A DNA stretch of 64,000 bases. It comes from Ochotona curzoniae (lineage: Eukaryota; Chordata; Mammalia; Lagomorpha; Ochotonidae). The stretch's first letter is position 1. Each line of letters opens with the position of its first letter. The notes below the pieces were generated by a model that was not told where the DNA came from, ran no database searches, and saw nothing but the letters and a program-made list of their open reading frames with translations. Made by a program: the position numbers and the translations under genes. The stretch covers positions 71,900,501 to 71,964,500 of the forward strand of contig NW_024466599.1 of assembly GCF_017591425.1 (NCBI RefSeq), given 5' to 3'. This document shows positions 1 through 11,737 of the stretch, piece after piece.

Positions 1-209
1 TTGTGGTATTTGATGGCTCTTCCTCTTATGGTATTCTTCTGAAAGTCGGTGGAAGCAGAGAGAGCCAGGCACAAATTCTTGCTGTGCAGCAGCCAGTCAA
101 CCATCTAGCAGGAACAATCATGGAGGGCTTCGCAACTTCCTCTCTCTCCCTCAGAACTGACCCATCCCTGAATCCCAGCAGTGCTGCCTTAATTGGTATC
201 ACCCAGCTG

Positions 210-212
<3 letters not shown>

Positions 213-262
<50 letters not shown>
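213..262. repeat. (CT)n microsatellite
   Basis: An uninterrupted CT dinucleotide run of about 25 units. It creates spurious serine/leucine and arginine/glutamate open frames on the two strands. Confidence 0.97.
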
Positions 263-265
<3 letters not shown>

Positions 266-1064
266 ACCAATGCCCACTCCAGCTCAGCTTCCACCACGCT
301 GAGCCGGGACAGTCTCCCTGCTTCCACACACTGTAGTTCTTCCTAATCCTTGGTGGGACAGGGGAGACACATTTTAAGATCCCAAGTGGATACCTACTGC
401 CACAAATGAGACCAAATCTGTACTAACTACTTAAAAGAGGTATTTTGTGGTTTCTCTTAGGCATTTCTGAATTGCCAACAACTTAATCTTATGCTTTGGG
501 TTCATTATTAGATGAAATAAAAATTAGTTATTGAGCACATGCACTCTAATACTTTGACATTTGTAGCTAAGATGAAGATTAATGAGAATATAGCATAAGC
601 AGCATGGATACACTGACAAGGACATGGTTTACACCCTAGGCGAGATGGAGCAGGATGGCTGAAGATTCTGTCACTCTACTCAGAAAAGACCCACAATGAA
701 ATGCACAAAATGTTGATTTCTGGAAACTTCCATTTAATATTTACTGGCTGCAACTGACTGGGGATGGCTGAAATTGAGGAAACCAAAGCCATAGATAAGC
801 AATAAGTACTACCCTCCTGCTTAACACCTTTCAATGACTACCCCTTGCCTCTAACCTCTAACTTAGAAGGCCCGTTCTCTTTATCATCCTCCATGACCTA
901 GCACAACCCACTTCCCTGAGCTTGCCTGCTACACTCTTCTGCGCTGCTCACCTCTGCTGACCTCACACAGCTTGAGACTGGCACGCACAACCCCTGTGGT
1001 CATTCCCCTGGCATTCCTTTGAGGGACCTCTCTCTGTTCTTTCTCAACCAACTCTGGCTGACAA
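263..1064. other. unassigned single-copy-looking DNA
   Basis: I see no repeat family, exon or RNA gene here. The last 250 bases are pyrimidine-rich. Confidence 0.5.
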
Positions 1065-1305
1065 TGTCCCCTCCTTCTTAACCAAGATTCTATTTTCTGC
1101 AGTTTCCAGTTATGTACAGTCAACCACAGTCCAAAAATATGCAATGCAAAATTCCAGCAACAAGTAATCCATAGGTAAAATATCATGGTATATTGTTAGA
1201 ATTGTTCTATTTTATGATTTTTGTTGTTTATCTTTTACTGTGCCTAATTTGTAAATGAAACTTTATCACAGGAATATTTGAATAAGGGAAAAAACAGCAA
1301 TTTCT
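1065..1305 (+). mobile_element. Tigger-type (pogo-like) DNA transposon MITE, degraded
   Basis: The stretch has the order 'cagtttccagttatgtacag', 'tcaaccacagtcc', 'tttactgtgcctaatttgta' and 'actttatcacagg', as in Tigger-derived non-autonomous elements. It aligns by eye with the better preserved copy at 40400-40728. It has no transposase frame. Confidence 0.65.
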
Positions 1306-1780
1306 ATGACTAAGCTTCATGCATCTTGAGAAGGCCTTGAAACGTACTCTTTGCAGCTGAGAGAGCACTGCTGTGCCCCAGCACAGAGCTGAAGGATTCT
1401 TGCAGCCTCCTCCACATCAGTGCCCTGCGACTCCACCTCCATAGACCCCCCAGCTTCCCTAAGGGCTTGCCTTCTAAGCTCCGTGAACAACCCAGAGAGA
1501 CCACACTGGATGATGGAATTTCACTCTGACTCTGCCTCATCTACCAAGTCCAAGGCCTTGTGGGTGTTTTTGTATGTGTGTGTGCTCTGTTGACTGTGTC
1601 TCCAGCCTAGCACAGACCCTCCCATAAAGTAGATCTTTAGCTAAATGAGTGCTTCTTGGTGCCCAGGTTGAGGTTCAAGGTGGTTCTTTGCCCACTGGAT
1701 CAAGTCCGTATCCCACAGTGAATGCCATGTGCATTAACAGAGTTGGGTTTAATTTCCTTGTTAAAAGATTGTTAAGTTAT
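1306..1780. other. unassigned DNA
   Basis: No recognisable feature. A short TG-rich patch lies near 1570. Confidence 0.5.
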
Positions 1781-2152
1781 GGGCCTGGCACGATAGCGTG
1801 GAGGCTAAAGTCCTCGCCTTGCAAGTGCCAGGATCCCATATGGGTGCTGGTTCGGATCCCATATGGGCGCTGGTTCTAATCCCGGCAACCCTGCTTCCCA
1901 TCCAGCTCCCTGCTTGTGACTTGGGAAAGCAGCTGAGGATGGCCCAAAGCCTTGGGACCCTGCACTGACGTGGGAGACCCAGAAGAGGCTCCTGGTTCCT
2001 GGTTTCAGATCGGCTCAGCTCTGGCTGTTGAGGTCACTTGGGGAGTGAACCATTGATGGAAGATCTTCCTCTCTGTCTCACCTGCTCTCTGTATATCCAC
2101 CTTTTCAATAAAAATAATAAAATAAATCTTTTTTTTTTTTAAAAAAAAAAAA
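1781..2152 (+). mobile_element. CSINE-type SINE, full length, with duplicated box B region
   Basis: This tRNA-derived pol III retroposon starts gggcctggcacgatagcgtgg and ends in CT-rich sequence, an AATAAA-like A-rich tail and a run of A. The segment ggatcccatatggg plus gctggttc occurs twice in a row (about 1831-1853 and 1854-1876), which is not usual for the family. It is flanked by roughly matching 'gttaagtta' and 'ttctaagtta'. Confidence 0.9.
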
Positions 2153-3690
2153 GGTTCTAAGTTACCTTGCTTACTATCCTACAGATAACCAACTCAAATA
2201 TGTTGTTTACAGACCTAGGCCCTGCTGCGGATCATCAGGCCAAGTGTGCTGCAAAGATCAGTCATTTTTGGTAAAGACTTCTTGTAAAAATTCTCTATCT
2301 TTTGCTTGGAGAACACCCAAGGTTGCTGGGCTGTTTATTTTCAAAAATTGTTACTGCGTTCAGCCCTTTATCTGGGTGAACTAGGAATTTCTCATTACAA
2401 TGTGACCAAAACAAACTGGAAATAAACTTGACCCTGGAGCTGGCTTCAGATTACAACAGTTTCCCATAACCTCTATTTCTATTTTTTTCCCATTTGTTAA
2501 GACTGCCTGTAATTCACACTGCTTGGCTTTATGAATAGGAGTGTAATAACTTGGATGTTATAACGGAATTCTACACTAATAAAATGCACCTTTAGTCATT
2601 GGACATGTTAAGAATTCCTGTAACGTGTTAGTTGAAAAAGGCATTTAACTATTTACCAAAAAGTTTGAAAACTACTGACCTAGGGAAAGCCAGGTCCTGG
2701 GTTTGAGGCTGGCCAGAAATTTAGCACCAATCTCTCCAGAAAGCAAGGCAACAGCCTGGGAACTGGGCCCGGGGGTGGGAGGAAGTGGCAGGGGGAGGAG
2801 GAGGACAAGAAGAGAGAGAGATATGCCATGTTCTGCTAAGGGGCTGTGCTCATGGGTCTCTAGGTTGGTGCCATGGCCCACTTCCCAAAGAGCTGGGTGC
2901 TCATGCATCTGTGTGCTGGGGCGCATCCTCGGGCACTCGGCGGTGGGGGACTAGCAAGGGTTAGAGAGTGGAGGAACCCAGGTGAAGCTGAACAAAAAGG
3001 GACTTCCAGAATTAGGGGCAACCCAAAGACCCCTTCCTGTTCCTTCCTGTAAAGGTTGTACCCAGCAAGTGCTGACTGCCTGGGCCTTCACACCCCTGTT
3101 CTGGTCATTCTCTCTCACGTAACACACATAGATCAGGCACCTCACACATGCCTGTACTGGAACTCCAGCCTTGCTTATCCATGGGATCCTCTGCCCTGGT
3201 TCTGCCTGCCCCTGTAGTTGCTGCTATGTTTCTGCCTACCACATGGAAACTTCGGGAAAGGCACGAAGCATTCCCTGCCCTCCTCTAGTCTCTCAGACCC
3301 TGCTCCCTCCCCCACCTACAGTCCCTGGATTTCCCCTACTGTGCTGGTGACATCACCCCCTTGAAGGTCACCAGCCACTTCCTCATTGGCAGTGTGCCCT
3401 CGGAGCCTTCTGCTCTGCAGGCCACTCCTCAGGCCCGAGATGCCCTTTGCCATGCGGCTGCACCTGCTGCTCCTCTATCCACCTACCTCACCCCACAGTT
3501 CCCTCTCCAGGGATTTTCTGCCGCTGCTTGCTCTTTAGAAGGGAGATGTGTCTCCTGGGCCACCATGGCTGCCATTCTATGCAGCTACAGGTTGCTCACA
3601 GCTCTGGTGACTGCAGGCCCAGGAGCAAGGGGTCCCTGCCTTGGCTTGTGGGTGCTGTGTTCTCCCTGAGTCTCCAGGTCATCTTCTCTC
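2153..3690. other. unassigned DNA, moderately GC-rich in its second half
   Basis: No repeat family or convincing exon. Open frames at 2672-2926 and 3361-3669 show no domain and no bordering splice signals that I would trust. Confidence 0.5.
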
Positions 3691-3830
3691 TGAACATGTC
3701 TGAGTCCTAAACTCCCATTCCTATAAGGACTCTGATAAGGCTCACCCTAGTGATCCCTCTTTATCTTTAAAGACCCTCCCTCCTCCTAGGACCAGTAATG
3801 TTCACCCTACAGGTTTGAGCACCCATGTAT
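3691..3830 (-). mobile_element. possible MaLR (MLT1-like) LTR fragment
   Basis: The wording 'cctataaggactctgataag', 'ctcaccctagtgatccctct' and 'ctttaaagaccctccctcct' resembles the reverse strand of the 5' half of MLT1 LTRs. Only a short stretch matches. Confidence 0.4.
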
Positions 3831-4094
3831 GAACAAAGCAGGACTGTGCAGTGGGAACGCAATTTGGCAAGTGACAACACTCTTGGTCTGTCTTGAAGAT
3901 TTTTTTCCTATAGTCTCTTCTAAAGATTCCTGTACATTATGAGAAAAATGATCTTACTATTTCACTTCTTTTTACATTCACTGAAAAAGTAATGTTTGTT
4001 ATGAAAACAAAATGAAATAACCCAATATTGCTTTTAGAAAAGGCTACTAAGATGACGTAATTTCTAAATAGATAACTTTAGCTCTAAATTCTTT
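3831..4094. other. unassigned AT-rich DNA
   Basis: Nothing recognisable. Confidence 0.5.
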
Positions 4095-4239
4095 TTAGGA
4101 GTTTCTTTACTTATTTATTTGAAAGGGGCAGGGAGAGACAGAAGGAAAAGAGAGACAGAGAAAGAGACCCCAATCTGCTTTTCACTGCCTAAATTCCTAG
4201 TCAGGGCCTAAACTGGGAACAAGGAACTCAACCCAGGCC
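4095..4239 (-). mobile_element. older SINE, tail-side part, interrupted
   Basis: 'tttatttatttgaaaggggc' followed by a GA-rich tract is the reverse strand of a lagomorph SINE tail. The element stops at 'ctcaacccagg' and resumes at 4594 after a younger SINE. Confidence 0.75.
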
Positions 4240-4593
4240 TTTTTTTTTTTCTTTTTCAAAGATTTATTAGCTTTATTATTATTATTATTGGAAAGTCAGA
4301 TTTACAGAGAGAAGAAGAGACAGAGATAAAGTTCTTTCATTCGCTGGTTCACACCCCCCACGTGATCACAACGGCCAGAGCTAAGCTGATCTGAAGCCAG
4401 GAGCCAGGAGTTTCTTCCAAATCTCCCTTGAGAGTGCAGGGTCCCAAGACTTTGGACCATCCTCGATTATTTTCCCAAGCAACAAACAGGGAGCTGGATG
4501 AGAAGTAGAGCAGCCAGGATTAGAACTAGCACCCATATGGGATCCTGGGAGATGCAGGGTGAGGACATTGCCCCTAGGTTATTGCACCAGGCC
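4240..4593 (-). mobile_element. CSINE-type SINE nested in an older SINE
   Basis: The element runs from a T-rich tail (with ATT repeats near 4272) to 'ggttattgcaccaggcc'. The sequence tcaacccagg stands on both sides (about 4229 and 4595), which gives the target-site duplication and shows the order of insertion. Confidence 0.92.
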
Positions 4594-4745
4594 GTCAACC
4601 CAGGTCTTGCACCTGGATGTCAGCACCCACTACCTGAGCCTTCTCCACTGTCTTATTGGGTCTGCATTGGCAGGAAGCTGGAGTCAAGAGCTGCAGCTGG
4701 CTGTCTCACCCAGGGCTCAGTGTGAGATGCAGGCATCTTAGTCAT
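4594..4745 (-). mobile_element. older SINE, head-side part after the interruption
   Basis: It resumes with 'tcaacccaggtcttgcacct' and contains 'gggtctgcattggcaggaag', a wording shared with the old copy at 13275-13540. Confidence 0.7.
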
Positions 4746-5654
4746 CCATTTAGTTCAAAGTTCTTGACTGAGCTCCATGCCCAGATTCCCAAGCTGTCAC
4801 CCAGCCTCTCCCCGCAGTGCCTTCTCTCCCAAGCACTGGGCTGTTCCTTATTTTCTTGTGTGGGCACGTAAACTACCCAGGACTCTCAGTTTCTTTTCCC
4901 CTCTATCCCAGATCATGGCCAGACATTTTTTTCAGTTTCCCTATCAAAACAGGCTGTGTAATTTATGAGACTCATTTCTACGTCCGTGGGAGCTCCTTGT
5001 TCAGAATGTATTCAGAATTTCAAAGCCAGGAAAGGAGAGCATTGGGCCAACCAAGGGGCCCTTTTGTCACACGCCTGTGAAACCAGTGCCTCTAGAGACC
5101 TCTCCCCGCCCTTCTTGCCGTCCCATCTGACGCCCAGACACCACCTTCCTACATTCCCACCACAGCTCCTGGGACTTTCCTTTTCTCCCTTCCCACCCCC
5201 ACTCCCCACCCTCCCGTCCCATTCCCCATCTGCTTGCTCTCTCTTACCCAGGATGTGTGCACCTGTGAGCTTCTGTTCAAAGCCTTCGGGATTTCCCCAT
5301 TTTTTTTACTGCACTGGGACAGTCTCTTTTGTCCTGATTTGACTCTTCCTCACTGCTCAGCCTAATGCAAAGGGTGAGGCAAAGATTTTCCCCAACTATT
5401 CTCCATGCAGCTCAGCCTCTCTTCCTGGGCGCAGGCTGTAACAGTTCTCTGACATCCTTCTTATCCCATTTGCGCCATCAGTATGTCCTCAAAGACCAAG
5501 GCCCAGTTCTTCCAAGAACTGCTGCCTAGTCCTTACCTTGGGCCTGATCACTTCTTTCTGGTCAGTCCTATACATTCAAGCGCTGCTCAATTCTCCTGCA
5601 CGCCAGGTGCCCTGTTAGGTCCTCGTATACTTATCAGTGACATCTCTATTTATT
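4746..5654. other. unassigned DNA, pyrimidine-rich 5095-5260
   Basis: The C/T-rich part on the plus strand opens long chance frames. I see no exon or repeat family. Confidence 0.5.
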
Positions 5655-5961
5655 TTATAAGATGGATTTATTTCATTTGAAAGAATTACAGAGAGGGGTG
5701 GAAGAGCTAGATGTTTTGTCTGCTTGCTTTCACTCTCTGAATATCCATAATGGCCAGGACTGGGCCAGGTCAAAGCCAGGAGCCTGGAATTTCACCCAGA
5801 TTTGCCATGTGGCTGGCAGGGGCCATCTTCTGCTGCCCACCACCCCTCCCCCCCCCCAGGTGCTTTAGTAAGGCGTTTAGACAGGAGTTGGAGCTGATGG
5901 AACTCAAACTAGTGTTCCTAGGGCATGTTGGCATCACAGGCTGTGCCACAACACTGACCCC
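5655..5961 (-). mobile_element. older lagomorph SINE
   Basis: It starts with 'gatggatttatttcatttga', has the GA-rich tail region, 'gccaggagcctgg' and ends in 'acaacactgacccc'. It is diverged and contains a C-run near 5850. Confidence 0.8.
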
Positions 5962-6690
5962 ATTATTTACACCTTTAACCCTCCCCGTAAAAGGCTCTCT
6001 GATTAAAGGGATTGTGTGTGCCATGCCAGACCATGTTTATTGGCAAGTGGTAGGCCAGAGTTCAAATCCAACAACAATGTGTCTCCATGTCTGTAGTCTG
6101 TGTGGTGCCTTATGTGGCTGATATTGACACATTCCTGCTATGTGCACATGGGACAATATGCTCTTTGAAGAAAATAGATCTTTTTAATCTTGCTTTTCCT
6201 TGAGGCCCTTCCTCTGTCTCCACAGTCAGCCCTTATTGTTTCTGTGATCTGGCAGTAGGTCTGGGAACACTGGGTTAGTTCAGGAAGGGGAAGTGACCAA
6301 TTATATTACCTTATATTTCTGAAAACTCAACCAGTTCAGGATTCCTTGGAGTGACAATAAACTCTTTCAAAAGCAATATACCCCAGGCATTCTTGAAGAT
6401 TGTGTCTGCCAGTTTCAATTGACTATCAATTGGTGTATTAAACTCCAAATGGGTTTGTCTTCCTTTCAACTGAGGCGGTGCCTAGGGGAGTAGCAGATTG
6501 GTGAGAACAGGCAATATTCCCCAGATTTGTCCACTCATTGTTCTGTGTGTATCTCTCTATCCTCAACTCCTCCTCCAGGCGAAGCCATCAGTAGGTCAAG
6601 TTAAGAAGCCAAATTTCCTAGACCCAATATTTTTTTCCTATAGACCCTGGAGGAACTTCTGTGGAACCTGGTACTTTTTGAATGCATTGG
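5962..6690. other. unassigned DNA
   Basis: No feature that I can support. Confidence 0.5.
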
Positions 6691-6995
6691 CCTAGAGTTC
6701 ATGGTTTGGCAACTGAATCCGAAAATTCACATTAGTGAGATTTGGAAGTGGAGTCCCTGGGAGGTGATCGTGAGGATGGGGCAGCACGACGGGATCAGCG
6801 ACCTTATAGGAAGGGGGAGACAGACCTGCATGGCCTCATCTTGTAGGGGATGCTCTGCCCAGGTTGTGACGTGGCACCAAGGCTCACACTGGATGCCAAC
6901 ATCATGGTTTTGACTTCCCAGCCTCCACAACTGTGAGCCAAGTAAATGTTCGTTCTTTGTAAGTGACCTGGTCTCAGGCATTCCATAGAGAGCAG
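6691..6995 (+). mobile_element. MaLR (MLT1/MST-type) LTR remnant
   Basis: The 3' part reads 'ccagcctccacaactgtgag', 'ccaagtaaatgttcg' and 'ctcaggcattcc', the typical end of MaLR LTRs. The upstream part has the expected 'ggaggtgatcgtgagg' and 'accttata'. No internal retroviral sequence adjoins it. Confidence 0.75.
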
Positions 6996-7384
6996 CAGGC
7001 CATAGGCTCTCTCTTTCTTACTGCCTGCCCTGTCCAGCAGCAGCTCCGTGGAGATGCAGAGTGAATGCTGGGGGAGCATTCAGAAGGCTGTGTGCCCAAC
7101 CAAACCCAAAGTTGGGGAATGGGCACCCATTCAGTGTCAGCTTGTAAAATAATGGATCGGAGTGCTGAAAATGCCCATCACATATTATCTAAGGAAAGAA
7201 AAGCAGGTTACAATTCAACATGGATTCTATTGTTCTATCTTTATTTTTAATGCAAGCATTGTATTTTAGCCATACAAACTAGAGGAAATAGTCTACAAAG
7301 GAAATCAAAGATAGATATCAAAATGTTTCCATTGGTAGAAGAGTCTGGATCAAGTTGTTTTACCCATTTTAAAATGTGTTTTAA
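6996..7384. other. unassigned DNA
   Basis: Nothing recognisable. Confidence 0.5.
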
Positions 7385-7715
7385 GGGCCCTGTTGTGGAG
7401 CAGTAGTCTAAACTGCCACCTGCAACACTGGCATCCCCTATCCTACTGCCAGTTTGAGTCCTGGCTGCTCTGCTTCCCATCCAGCTCCCTGGTAAACTGC
7501 CTGGGAAAGCAACAGAGGATGGCCCCAAATTCTTGTGCCTCTTTGGCCCTTGAGAGAGCCCCAGATGGGACTTCAGGCTCCTGACTTTGACGGGGCCTGG
7601 CTCTCCCCATCACAGCCATTTAGGGAGTGAACCAGCAGACAAATAATCCTCTGTTTATGTGCAACTCTGCCTTTCAAAGAAACAAATAAACACTTTTTCA
7701 AATAAACAAATTTTC
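7385..7715 (+). mobile_element. lagomorph SINE, diverged
   Basis: It begins gggccctgttgtggagcagt, has 'cccatccagctccctggtaa', and ends in 'cctttcaaagaaacaaataa'. The head differs from the young type, so this is an older subfamily. Confidence 0.85.
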
Positions 7716-8766
7716 GGAATATTTCTTGGGGACAGTGACATGTGTTCTATACTCCACATGTGGAGTGGACATCTCATGATTCACTTCACACCATGCCCAC
7801 CCGGCACCGTGGGAGAGGCAGAAGGAACATGACTCAACCCAGAGCCCAGTGTATAGGCACCTGCGTACCTTGGCAGGCTGGGAGAACGGTCAGCAGTGTG
7901 CCACTTCCTCTCTCTCGGGAAGCCCAGGGCTGATGTGCTGATGGGATTTGACCTAAGAGGTGTGACCAACTCATAGAAAAACGGGGAGTGGAGCTGAGTT
8001 CTCCTGACTCACTGCCTTGTGCCTTTACCACACTGGCCAGGAAGCAGGGTCAGGGGACCATGGCTCAGAGGAGTCCTTCCTCTGCCAGCCAGCATCCCCA
8101 TTCCCCTTCCTTTTGCTCCAAGTGCCTGCTCCTGAGTCAGTGCACATTGCTGGCACCTGAGCAGCACTGGCTGAGTAACAGGTGCTCCATACTCTGCCTG
8201 ATTTTATAGGACCTTTCCCGTCTCTACTTAGACAGAAATCCCATCAGGCACCGGGGCCGCTCCCACACGGACTAGAAACCCAACCTCACACACCTGGAAA
8301 CTTCTCCCAAAAAACAACACCTGCAGCCACAAGGAACCGGAAATTGAGGAGGAAGCAAGAGCTTTCCTGCCTGCTGCGCCCTACCTGGCCCTGTTTGTGC
8401 TACCAGAACAGAGGTGTCCCTGGGCTCCTGGCCATACGTCCACCTGGCCCATCCTTGCCCTCTCTTCCCCTGGCACATCCTTGTCTGCCAAGATTTCTCA
8501 ACCCATTTCAGCTCACGAAAACTGTTCAGGGCAGAGCATGTGTGATGATTTCATGGTCCAACTGTTTTTATCTTATCTTCCCACAGATAAGAGGCGGCTG
8601 GAGGACAGAAATCAAATTCCAGAATACAGCAAAGTGCATGGGGATGGAGAGCTGGGCCCAACATCTACCCCCACTCTTTGAGGTTACATGACTGTGGGGA
8701 AGTTAGCTGAACAACTTTAAAGCCAAGAGAAATATCTGCCTCATGGAACAATATGCAAGGATATTT
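7716..8766. other. unassigned DNA with a 169-codon open frame (8182-8691, +)
   Basis: The frame is low-complexity, proline/leucine-rich in its first two thirds, and matches no family that I know. I do not call it a gene. Confidence 0.5.
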
Positions 8767-8985
8767 CAGAAAGCTTGTGGAAAGTGGACTAAAAAGATAA
8801 GTTTATTCTGGTGCCAAAAAGTTTCAAAATTCATGTATATTAGTGATCCTCAAAACATTCATGGAAAATGTCTATTAAGAAAAAAGCATACAGATTCTAA
8901 ATATTTTTTTTTTTGCACCAAAACAAACATATCATTTCGTTGCATTTTTCCGCAAAGTTTTGAAGTACTTCTTGAGGTGACAGTC
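8767..8985. mobile_element. palindromic mariner-like MITE
   Basis: The left arm has 'gataagtttattctggtgcc' and the right arm, read on the other strand, has 'gatatgtttgttttggtgca'. The outer ends (ttcagaaagcttgtgg and its partner in ttccgcaaagttttgaag) also pair imperfectly, so the arms form long inverted repeats. Related copies lie at 10868, 42762 and 49265. Confidence 0.7.
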
Positions 8986-9210
8986 TGGTCATTAGTTACT
9001 CCCCAAACCCTTATCATCTTCCTCCCCTCACAATCCAGATGAAAGGGTCTTTCCTGTTGCAAAAGGCCAACAGGTGATGGTTTATAGCTCAACTGTATTT
9101 AAATCTGACCACTTTCTTTCAGAGTTGGTCCTTAGAAACAGTTATAGACTTCTGTGCCAGGACAGCCACAAGGAATATAAATAAATATTACTGATTTTTA
9201 ATACAATACT

Positions 9211-9478
9211 TGGACCCAGTGTGATGGCTCAATTGGCTAATCCTTCCTTTGCAAGCACCAGGATCCCAAATGGGTGTTGGTTCATGTCACAGCTGCTCCA
9301 CTTCCAGCTCCCTGCTTCTGGCCTGGGAATGCAGTGGAGAATGGCCCAAGGCTCTGGGACCCTGCATCCACATGGGAAACCTAGAAGAAGACCTCTCTCT
9401 TTCTCTGTGCCCTTCTCTATCCTTTTCCCCTTTCCATGATTCTGAGTTACAAAATAAATGTTTAAAAAAAAAAACAAA
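9211..9478 (+). mobile_element. SINE of a different head subfamily
   Basis: The head reads 'gtgatggctcaattggctaa' instead of 'aaagtcctcgccttgca', as does the copy at 30128. The 3' end is an A-run at about 9463-9474. Confidence 0.88.
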
Positions 9479-9484
9479 GACACC

Positions 9485-9735
9485 CTTTTCCCATATTGGT
9501 ATGTCTGGATTTAATTCCCTGCTCTGTTCCTGGTTCTCGCTTCCAGCCAATACAGACGTGGAAAGCTACAAATGGGTGGCTTGAGTCACTGGGTCCCTCC
9601 CATTCACATGGGATGCCCAGACTGGTTTCCCGGATCCTGGTTTCTGCTTGGGCCACTGCAGTTACCTGTAGATTGAACCAGTGGGTAAGAGAACTCTACC
9701 TTTCAAATAAAAGGAAAACAACTAAACTTCAAAAT
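9485..9735 (+). mobile_element. older SINE fragment
   Basis: It contains 'ctgggtccctcccattcaca' and 'tgggatgcccagactgg' and ends 'cctttcaaataaaagg'. It directly follows the SINE at 9211-9478, which may have inserted into its head. Confidence 0.7.
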
Positions 9736-9799
9736 GTTTAATAATAAAAACCACAGAAATAGCTAATACTTATTGAAACTCAAAATATCAAATAATTGG

Positions 9800-10120
9800 G
9801 TACAAGGAAGTAGTCTAGCAGCTAAAGTCCTCGTCTTGCATGCTCCGGGTTCCCATATGGATGCTGGTTCTAATCCCGGTAGTCCCGCTTCTCATCCAGC
9901 TCCCTGCTTGTGGCCTAGGAAAGCAGTTGAGAATGGCCCAATGCCTAGGGACCCTGCACCCATGTGGGAGACCTGGAGGAAGTTCCTGGATCCTGGCTTC
10001 GGATCAGCTCAGCCATTGTGGCCACTTGGGGAGTAAAACAGCAGATGGAAGATCTTCCTCTCTGTCTCTCCTCCTCTCTGTATATCTGATTTTCCAATAA
10101 AAAATAAGTAAATAAATTTT
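9800..10120 (+). mobile_element. CSINE-type SINE with a clear target-site duplication
   Basis: Full-length element with 'aaagtcctcgtcttgcatg' and 'ggttctaatcccgg'. It is flanked by aaaatatcaaataattggg (9782-9800) and the near-identical aaaatatcaaataatttgg (10122-10140). Confidence 0.95.
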
Positions 10121-10509
10121 TAAAATATCAAATAATTTGGATTGTATGTATGAGAAAATCAGAGCCTTAAATATATGTATTAGAAAACCAAAACAAGTTT
10201 GTTAATTTATAACCTAGGATTTCAACTCATGAGTTCATTCATTTGATTTTGTTTTGAGGAGTATAACACTTTAGTGGGATCTCTGCCACGCACATACACA
10301 CACAGAGTTTTCTAATACAAAGTAGAGCACATTTATTAGGCATTCTGAGTTTTGTAACTGTTTTTGCTTACTTACTCCTTGGGACATAGTATGTATCTCA
10401 TAAATGCTGGATGGATGAATGACTGCTTCCCACCCCGCCCCACTCCAAGTCTCCAATTTTCTAGCAACCACATTAAAATGTAAAAATAGAAAGCAAAAAC
10501 AATTCACTT
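10121..10509. other. unassigned DNA with a possible L2-like end
   Basis: 'catagtatgtatctcataaa' followed by 'tggatgaatga' near 10386-10421 resembles the 3' end of L2/MIR-type repeats. It is too short to be sure. Confidence 0.35.
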
Positions 10510-10795
10510 TTAAAACATTTTTATTCATTTGAAAAGTGCAGAGATAGAGATTTCCTAACTGCTGAGTCACCCCCTCAAAAGCCTCTAAGAGCTGGGGGTA
10601 AGCAAGGTCAAAGTCACAGCCCGCAGCTCAGTCTAGAACTCCCTCCTGGGTACAACACCCAACTATCTGAGCTGCCACCTGCTGCCTCTGCAGGGCGTGT
10701 GCTAGCCAGAAACTAGAATGTTGCGCCAAGGAGTTGGGATGCAAGCTCCCCCCAGATGTCTGTTAACTGCTATGCCAAATGCTTGTCTTAGATTA
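10510..10795 (-). mobile_element. older lagomorph SINE
   Basis: It starts 'ttttattcatttgaaaagtg' and continues through 'gctgccacctgctgcctctg' to 'ctgctatgccaaatgc'. It is diverged. Confidence 0.75.
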
Positions 10796-10867
10796 ATTTT
10801 TCAAGTTGCATCTTATTGGATTCAGTATACAAAAACTACTATCATTAACACACCTTAAGCAACACTG

Positions 10868-11095
10868 TAACTTAAAGGTACTCACCAAAATTGTGCAAAG
10901 ATGAAATTAAAAGATGCTTATTTTGGCATAAAAATATTCTGAAATTCATCCATACAGGAATCTTCAAAAATTTCACGAAAATTTGTACCTTGAAAACACC
11001 ATGCATGGCCTTCCAAAAAAAAATAAATAAATTGTGCACAAGTAAATTTAAAATTCTGTTTTTTTCCAAGAGGTTTTTGAAGTACCCTAAAAAGG
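10868..11095. mobile_element. mariner-like MITE, second copy
   Basis: It contains 'attaaaagatgcttattttg' and ends 'gtttttgaagtaccc', matching the 8767 element in arrangement. The outer ends 'aaggtactcaccaaaa' and 'ggtttttgaagtacccta' are partly complementary. Confidence 0.65.
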
Positions 11096-11114
11096 AATCA
11101 GCATTGAAACATCA

Positions 11115-11396
11115 CTGAGGGGAGAACATTTGGCCGAGCAGTTGGGATGCTGATTGGGGTACCTGTGTCTTATAAGGAAGTGCCTGGGCTGGGATGTCAG
11201 CTCCACTCTTGACTCCAGGTTCCTGCCAGTGCACACTATGGAAAACAGCACGTGACAGGTAGACTCCTGCAACTTTCAATCTGACTGCTCAGGAAGTTTA
11301 GGGAGCAAAATAGTAGATGAGATTCCTTTCTTAGGCTCGCTCTCATTCTCTCTCTCTGTGTGTGTATCTTTCTCTCAAATCAATTAAATACTTTTT
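11115..11396 (+). mobile_element. older SINE, its tail hit by a younger SINE
   Basis: It has 'gcagttgggatgctgattgg' near the head and a CT/TG-rich tail ending 'caattaaatacttttt'. That tail was the target of the next insertion. Confidence 0.75.
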
Positions 11397-11721
11397 CTTA
11401 AGATTTATTTATTTTTATTACAAAGTCAAATATACAGAGAGGAGGAGATACAGAGAGGAAGATCTTCCAACCGATGATTCACTCCCCAAGTGAGCGCAAC
11501 GGCTGATGCTGTGCCGATCTGAAGCCGGAACCAGAAACCTCTTCCAAGTCTCCCACATGGGTGCAGGGTTCCTAGGCATTGGGCCATCCTCAACTGCTTT
11601 CCCAGGCCACAAGCAAGGAGCTGGATGGGAAGTGGAGCTGCCAGGATTAGAACCGGTGTTCATATGGGATCCCAGAGCATGCAAGGCCAGGACCTTAGCC
11701 ACTAGACCATGCCGCCGGGCC
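11397..11721 (-). mobile_element. CSINE-type SINE in the tail of another SINE
   Basis: A full-length, well preserved copy ending in gccgccgggccc. The tail sequence caattaaatacttttt is repeated on both sides (11381-11396 and 11722-11737) as target-site duplication. Confidence 0.95.
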
Positions 11722-11737
11722 CAATTAAATACTTTTT

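Noticed and set aside
8182..8691. 169-codon open frame on the plus strand
   Set aside because: Proline/leucine-rich, low complexity, no family recognised.
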